Below are positions 59,405 to 64,000 of a DNA stretch of 64,000 nt, in pieces; position 1 is the first letter of the stretch, and each line of letters begins with the position of its first letter. The position numbers and the translations under genes are program-made. Source of the DNA: Diadophis punctatus similis (taxonomy: Eukaryota; Chordata; Lepidosauria; Squamata; Dipsadidae). The stretch covers positions 50,697,859 through 50,761,858 of the forward strand of contig JALIGW010000001.1 of the NCBI GenBank assembly GCA_023053685.1. The letters run 5' to 3'. Below the pieces are notes generated by a model, which worked only from the letters and a program-made list of their open reading frames with translations, was not told where the DNA came from and searched no databases.

Positions 59405-59494
59405 CCTTTGTGCCCTAGGAGATAAACATCTGCCACTATCTAGGTTTGAACTCTCAACCTTCCAAGTGGGAGGCGAGCATCTTCGCCACTGCTG
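59405..59494 (-). repeat. Sauria-type SINE, tRNA head of a split copy
   Basis: On the minus strand: GTGGCGAAGATGCTCGCCTC, the B-box region GAGTTCAAACC and CAGATGTTTATCTCC. This is the head that completes the tail at 53,282-53,415. Confidence 0.75.
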
Positions 59495-60539
59495 CTCTAT
59501 GTTAATTTTAATGCTAATTAATAAGTAACTAAATAAAATTGATATTAATGTTGCTATTTTGCATAATATGTGCATAATATGGAATTTTCTGCTGTATATA
59601 ACATCAGAAACTTGATTGAGCTGGGCAGCTATAGAAATTCAGTACATAAATAAATATACTTGAAAGAAAACATAAGAATTGAGAATAATCCATTTCCCCT
59701 ATAACCAAAGGTTTGCAAAATGTAGATTCTATCAATTTTGCCCCAAATTCGGGTGCTACAACAGGAACAAAATTTAATTCATTAACTGAAGGGTGGGGAG
59801 GAAGAGAGAAACTACTCCTCGTGGCTTGTTCTATAATTTTAAGTCTTGCAAATTCATCATAAGAACATTTATTGGTAATATATCTACTTTTTATACTTTT
59901 GAATTTTTTTCATTTCTGGTTTTTTTAATGGGTTACAATTTTCTATTTTACAGAATAGAAAGTAAGAAGAACAGTGAGATCTTACTCGGGTCTCTTTCAT
60001 TGGAGAGATGTATACAGAAAGGTTGAACCCCCCCTCTCTTTATTGTTCTATGCTTGGAATCTATGGATTTCTTTTATCAATTTCTACCTGTGTGTACTTC
60101 TCATCCCATTCCCAAAAAACAATGAAACTTTAATCAACATTTTCTCTAGTATTTTCCCCATAATCGTCCAGAATGCTCTGAAATCTCAGACAAAATTCTT
60201 TTTCTCTCAATTCCAGATGTACCAGATTATATAGACCTCTGACTCTGCAAAATTTCCACTCTGTCATTAATTTGTTTTACATCTCCAAACATTTGTTTCA
60301 CAAGGTTTTCCGTCTACTTAACTTTTTCTTTCATCTACAAGATTTGCAAAAATAAGAAATGTTCCAAGGAATGTACTGGTCTGGAGCCCTTTGTCAGGAA
60401 GAAGACAAGAGATCACATTTTGCGCAGCATTTTAATATAGCACTGAAGATTGATAATACAGATATAATTGTGCTTAAAGAAATACCAATTAAAATATTGA
60501 TTTTCTTAGACACATAGAAAACAGATTTTCTTAGACACA

Positions 60540-60960
60540 CAGAAAACCTTTGACAATTTGAATTGTGTTTTCTTGTTCAAAGTTTTGGAAATTATGAATT
60601 TTGGAGATAACTTTGTAAAATGGGTAAGATTGATCACAGAAAGCACAAAGAATTTTAAGGGAGATTTAACAAAGCCTTATAAAATACAAAAGGGAACAAA
60701 AGAGAGATGCTTACTATCTCCCCTCTTGTTTATTTTAATCCCTGAAATATTGGATAAAGATATAATGCTAGATGAGAGGATTGTGTGTGCAAAGATTAAA
60801 AAAGAAACTTATACATTAAGGGCTTTTGCAGATGACTTGGTGTTGGTTTTGGAAAATCATTTAAAGGGTATTTTGGGAATTTTTTAATGGAAAAACTAAA
60901 AGAATTCTGCACATTAGCATGTTTTAAGATTAACAAACAGAAGATGAAGATGTAGACAAA
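60540..60960 (+). pseudogene. Eroded L1 ORF2 reverse transcriptase fragment
   Basis: The plus-strand frame 60,558-60,887 reads VFLFKVLEIMNFGDNFVKWV, GDLTKPYKIQKGTKERCLLS (the GTRQGCPLSP box, changed) and RAFADDLVLVLEN, the catalytic FADD box of L1. It is truncated on both sides and diverged, in contrast to the young L1 at 36,654. Confidence 0.85.
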
Positions 60961-61099
60961 AAATCATGTTAAAACATGGAATAAAATTTAAAAAATACTT
61001 GTTAAGATAGGAGAAACTACAACTATAATTGCTGTTGAGTATTTATGTGATAAAAATGAATGTCTTAATAAAGGAGAATATTTGTAGCTCAGGGTTGAC

Positions 61100-61345
61100 A
61101 TGAGGGTCCTTGGTGCTCTCTGAGCTTGCTTGTTTTCTTGCAGACATTTCATTACCCGAACTATGTAATATCATCAGTGCTAGTAAGGAGAGATCACCTA
61201 AGACCCTTCCACCAACACTGACAGGCAAACCACCAGAATATAAACTGACATCAAACTGCACTCTTTATTAGCATTGATGAGGTTACCTAGTTTGGGTAAT
61301 GAAACCTCTGCAAGAAAACAAGCAAGCTCAGACAGCACCGACCGC
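61100..61345. repeat. Inverted pair with hammerhead-like cores (Penelope-like candidate)
   Basis: Two diverged copies of one sequence face each other: minus strand 61,100-61,180 and plus strand 61,271-61,345. Each runs from a (C/T)TGATGA box through a hairpin to GAAA(C/T), then CTGCAAGAAAACAAGCAAGC. Cores: minus 61,146-61,177 with stem ATTAC/GTAAT; plus 61,274-61,305 with stem GTTACC/GGTAAT. The stems differ but both pair. The architecture is the same as at 13,166-13,427. Confidence 0.65.
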
Positions 61346-61748
61346 TAACAAATATCTTCCCTGGAATGATGATCAATGTACAATTTAGTCTTCTCTTGGG
61401 ACTGATGAACAAACAGTTTTTAAAAAGTCATGGAACTTGGTTTTGTTTGTTTTTGTATACAATACAAAAGTATAACTTTATTTTTTTCTTTTTTCTATTT
61501 TTCTCTAACTTTTTTCTTTTCTTGCACTTTTTTTCTTTTTCTGTATCCTTTCTTATTGTCTCTTAGGTTGTGTTAACTTGTTTAAAGGTTTTAATAAAAA
61601 TTATACTAAAATATCTAGAAAAATATTTAATAATTAAACTGGACTTAGATTATTTTAAACTGAATATACTTAAATTGAATAATTATTCTAATAATATTAG
61701 AAATTACTATTAGCAATGGATGACCCTCACATACTGAATATTTGTGAT

Positions 61749-61749
61749 G

Positions 61750-61788
<39 letters not shown>

Positions 61789-61795
61789 TGTGTGT
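61749..61795. repeat. TG dinucleotide microsatellite
   Basis: About 45 bp of TG repeats. Confidence 0.97.
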
Positions 61796-64000
61796 GCAAA
61801 GTGCATTTTCAGAGCTTTAATGTACTGTTTGGGAAGTTTATTTTAAAACTTTTTCATCTTCTTTTTCATATAGAAAATGTCAAGTGTAAAAGACAAGCAA
61901 ATAAAAAAAAATCCAAATCAAACTTGCAACATAACTTTCTTTGATCAATGAATGATAAGTTCTGCCTACTGCCTACTCTTGTGAGCTATCTTGGAATTGT
62001 TGTTTAGAGAATTTTTAAATTTGAGACTATAGGATGGTATACTTCATATCAATAAAGCATTAGTAAATTTAGTACATGATGTTGATAAAGATTATTTGAA
62101 ACTTATGTGCCACCATATAGAGACCTCCTAGTGATCAGTAGCTATTATATCTGTAACGCTAAAGGTTTGTCAGCAATTTATAGAAAGTTCTATAGAACAA
62201 TAATATAACTATAAAATATGATTTTATTTAGGCTTTTGCACAATTGAACAAACATGCAACATTGTTCAAATATGTTTCAAGTAATTAGTGCTTAATTCAA
62301 ATTGATTTCAAGTAAAATGAAAGTAAGTCTGGAATTTTTGAAATATTACAAAACAAGATATAATCATCAATATATCTTATAGGAAACCTTCTGGTACCTA
62401 TGGATAACACTTCACTTTTGGCAAGAACCACAGGCAATGAATAAAATGAGTGGAATGGAATTATACACGTGGAAAGGTCTACAATTTTCTGTTCTTGGGA
62501 AAGATTAATGGGGAGGCATATTCTTTGTTTTTTTTAAACTGTTCTAACCTATTTTACAGTTTGAATCATTTTTTAAATCTAATTCTTCAAAAATCTTGAA
62601 AATGGCACAGCTTGAAGTTCACTAGAAGAATTTGAGAGGGTTCTCAAAAATATTCAGGAATCATAGGTTAGCCATCAATTCTCATAGCATATGGATGAAA
62701 ATGCTGCTATGGACATAATTAAGTACCAGTAGCAATCTCATATTAGCATTAAACTCACTTAAAAGAAAGTTGAAGCTATTTTAGAGATGCATTCTTGGAC
62801 AAAATATCCAAAGCATTTCAGGAAAGTTTTGAGCATGTTGATATGATTAATAATATTTCTAAGATGATTTTTATATATTTCTATTCATTTTTACACTAAT
62901 AAAATGCAAAAGATTTGAGTCAAAATCCTAGCCACTGAATTTATATATGTATTAGAACTGCCTTTCTTATATATTTCTATTCCATTCAGGGGGATTGAAA
63001 CAGTTGAACACTGACCATGAACTTTAGCTTGACAAATGTAGGATAGATTCTCTCCCTTTCAACTTTAGGAGAGACAAAACCTACAGGAGAAAGCACATAT
63101 GTATCCTATTGTGCACAATGGCCTGTGGAGATAATACACAGGCTAATATTTCCACTTTTTATTTTCAATAAAGGAATGCAGCCAATGTGTCCCATTCTAT
63201 GCTAGGTACAATAAGAAATTGCTTTAACATAACTGAAATCAAACAAATATGCCTTGGAAATGTCTTGTTCTGAACAGGGAAATTTTAGAAGAACATTGAC
63301 ATAAAAAAATAAAAAAGAGTATTGACATAAAATAATAAAACAATAGAAACCTACAGAAAATATGTAGCAGTGTTATTTTAAACCTAGCTGACCAACATTT
63401 TTGACATCTTTCTCCAGTTAAGGTACTCCAAGGTAATGTTTCTTCAGTGCCAATTATTCTAAAGAAATGAATTCTGACATTTTATTGAATTATTTTAAAA
63501 GCCATTTTGATACATATTATTATCCACAATAAAATCATCTTGGATATTTTCTTATTGAGGTTGATATGGAAGACAGTTAATGAACGATTAAACAGACAAA
63601 TTATGGACTCCAGTGTGTTTAAATCAGTGCTTTGAATTAAGATGCAGTGGAAAATTAAGAAATAACTTTTGTTTGGTGTTTTTGTTTGCTTTCTATCTAC
63701 TTCATCTTTGAACCAAAAGAATCCAAATTGTGGTCTGTATCTAGGATCCTTTTTCTTTATTTATATTTTAGCATATTGCCCATCCAGTGCACTTTTTATG
63801 CATTATAGTGTGCAACTTTAATGTTATACCACCATATCTTGTCCTCAGTATTGCCATTTAAAGCCCCTATCCACCCATCCTGTCATTTTGAATTGCTATA
63901 CTGGTGAATTGCCAAGGAATGTTAAGTACAGCCATGGAATCTATTAAGAGCAGGTAAGCATTTGGGGATGATGGAGTATCTTAAGATATGCTGACACTTT

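Larger units (their letters stand above)
59495..64000 (-). other. USH2A intron 61, right part
   Basis: Beyond the nested insertions the sequence is AT-rich. It contains an eroded L1 fragment (60,540-60,960), a pair of inverted hammerhead-like repeats (61,100-61,345) and a TG run (61,749-61,795). The stretch 61,800-64,000 has nothing recognisable and no usherin exon. Confidence 0.65.

Overview
This is vertebrate genomic DNA: intron-rich, AT-rich and full of transposable elements. The repeats point to a squamate reptile, most likely a snake. They include tRNA-derived SINEs of Sauria type, CR1-like LINEs (one ending in an AATAG-type microsatellite), an L1 tail, palindromic hAT MITEs and a young Ty1/copia element. 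The species assignment is an inference from repeats; a lizard is not excluded.

Only one host gene is visible: the 3' end of USH2A (usherin), on the minus strand from 31,772 down to the stop codon at 1,346. Eleven coding exons can be placed to the base, all with AG/GT splice sites and compatible phases. They correspond to human exons 62-72 (human numbering and lengths from memory). They encode the last 1,180 residues: C-terminal fibronectin type III repeats, one transmembrane helix, a cytoplasmic tail and a C-terminal PDZ ligand (DTHL). The summed coding length, 3,543 nt including the stop, equals the human span I recall. Exon 61 is not seen, so intron 61 appears to run from 31,773 past the right edge of the window.

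Region by region: 1-1,345 is gene-downstream or 3' UTR sequence with a SINE at the edge. 1,346-31,772 holds the exons and introns, with hAT-type nonautonomous elements, SINEs, CR1 fragments, microsatellites and a 96-bp perfect inverted repeat carrying a hammerhead-like motif (13.2-13.4 kb). 31,773-53,400 is intronic, with two more large hAT elements, a 5'-truncated L1 with a 15-bp target duplication, a CR1/jockey-group LINE split by a hAT element, and another CR1 tail. 53,464-58,949 is a full-length copia retrotransposon with two 338-bp LTRs that look identical by eye. It sits in the microsatellite tail of a LINE fragment, which itself splits a Sauria SINE. 59.5-64 kb holds an eroded L1 fragment and a second inverted pair of hammerhead-like motifs.

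The host gene's product is a stereocilia-link and photoreceptor periciliary protein. The other coding regions belong to mobile elements and have no evident functional tie to it. The points most worth checking are the young copia element with an atypical Gag and a single-base frame break, and the two inverted-repeat loci with hammerhead-like cores.
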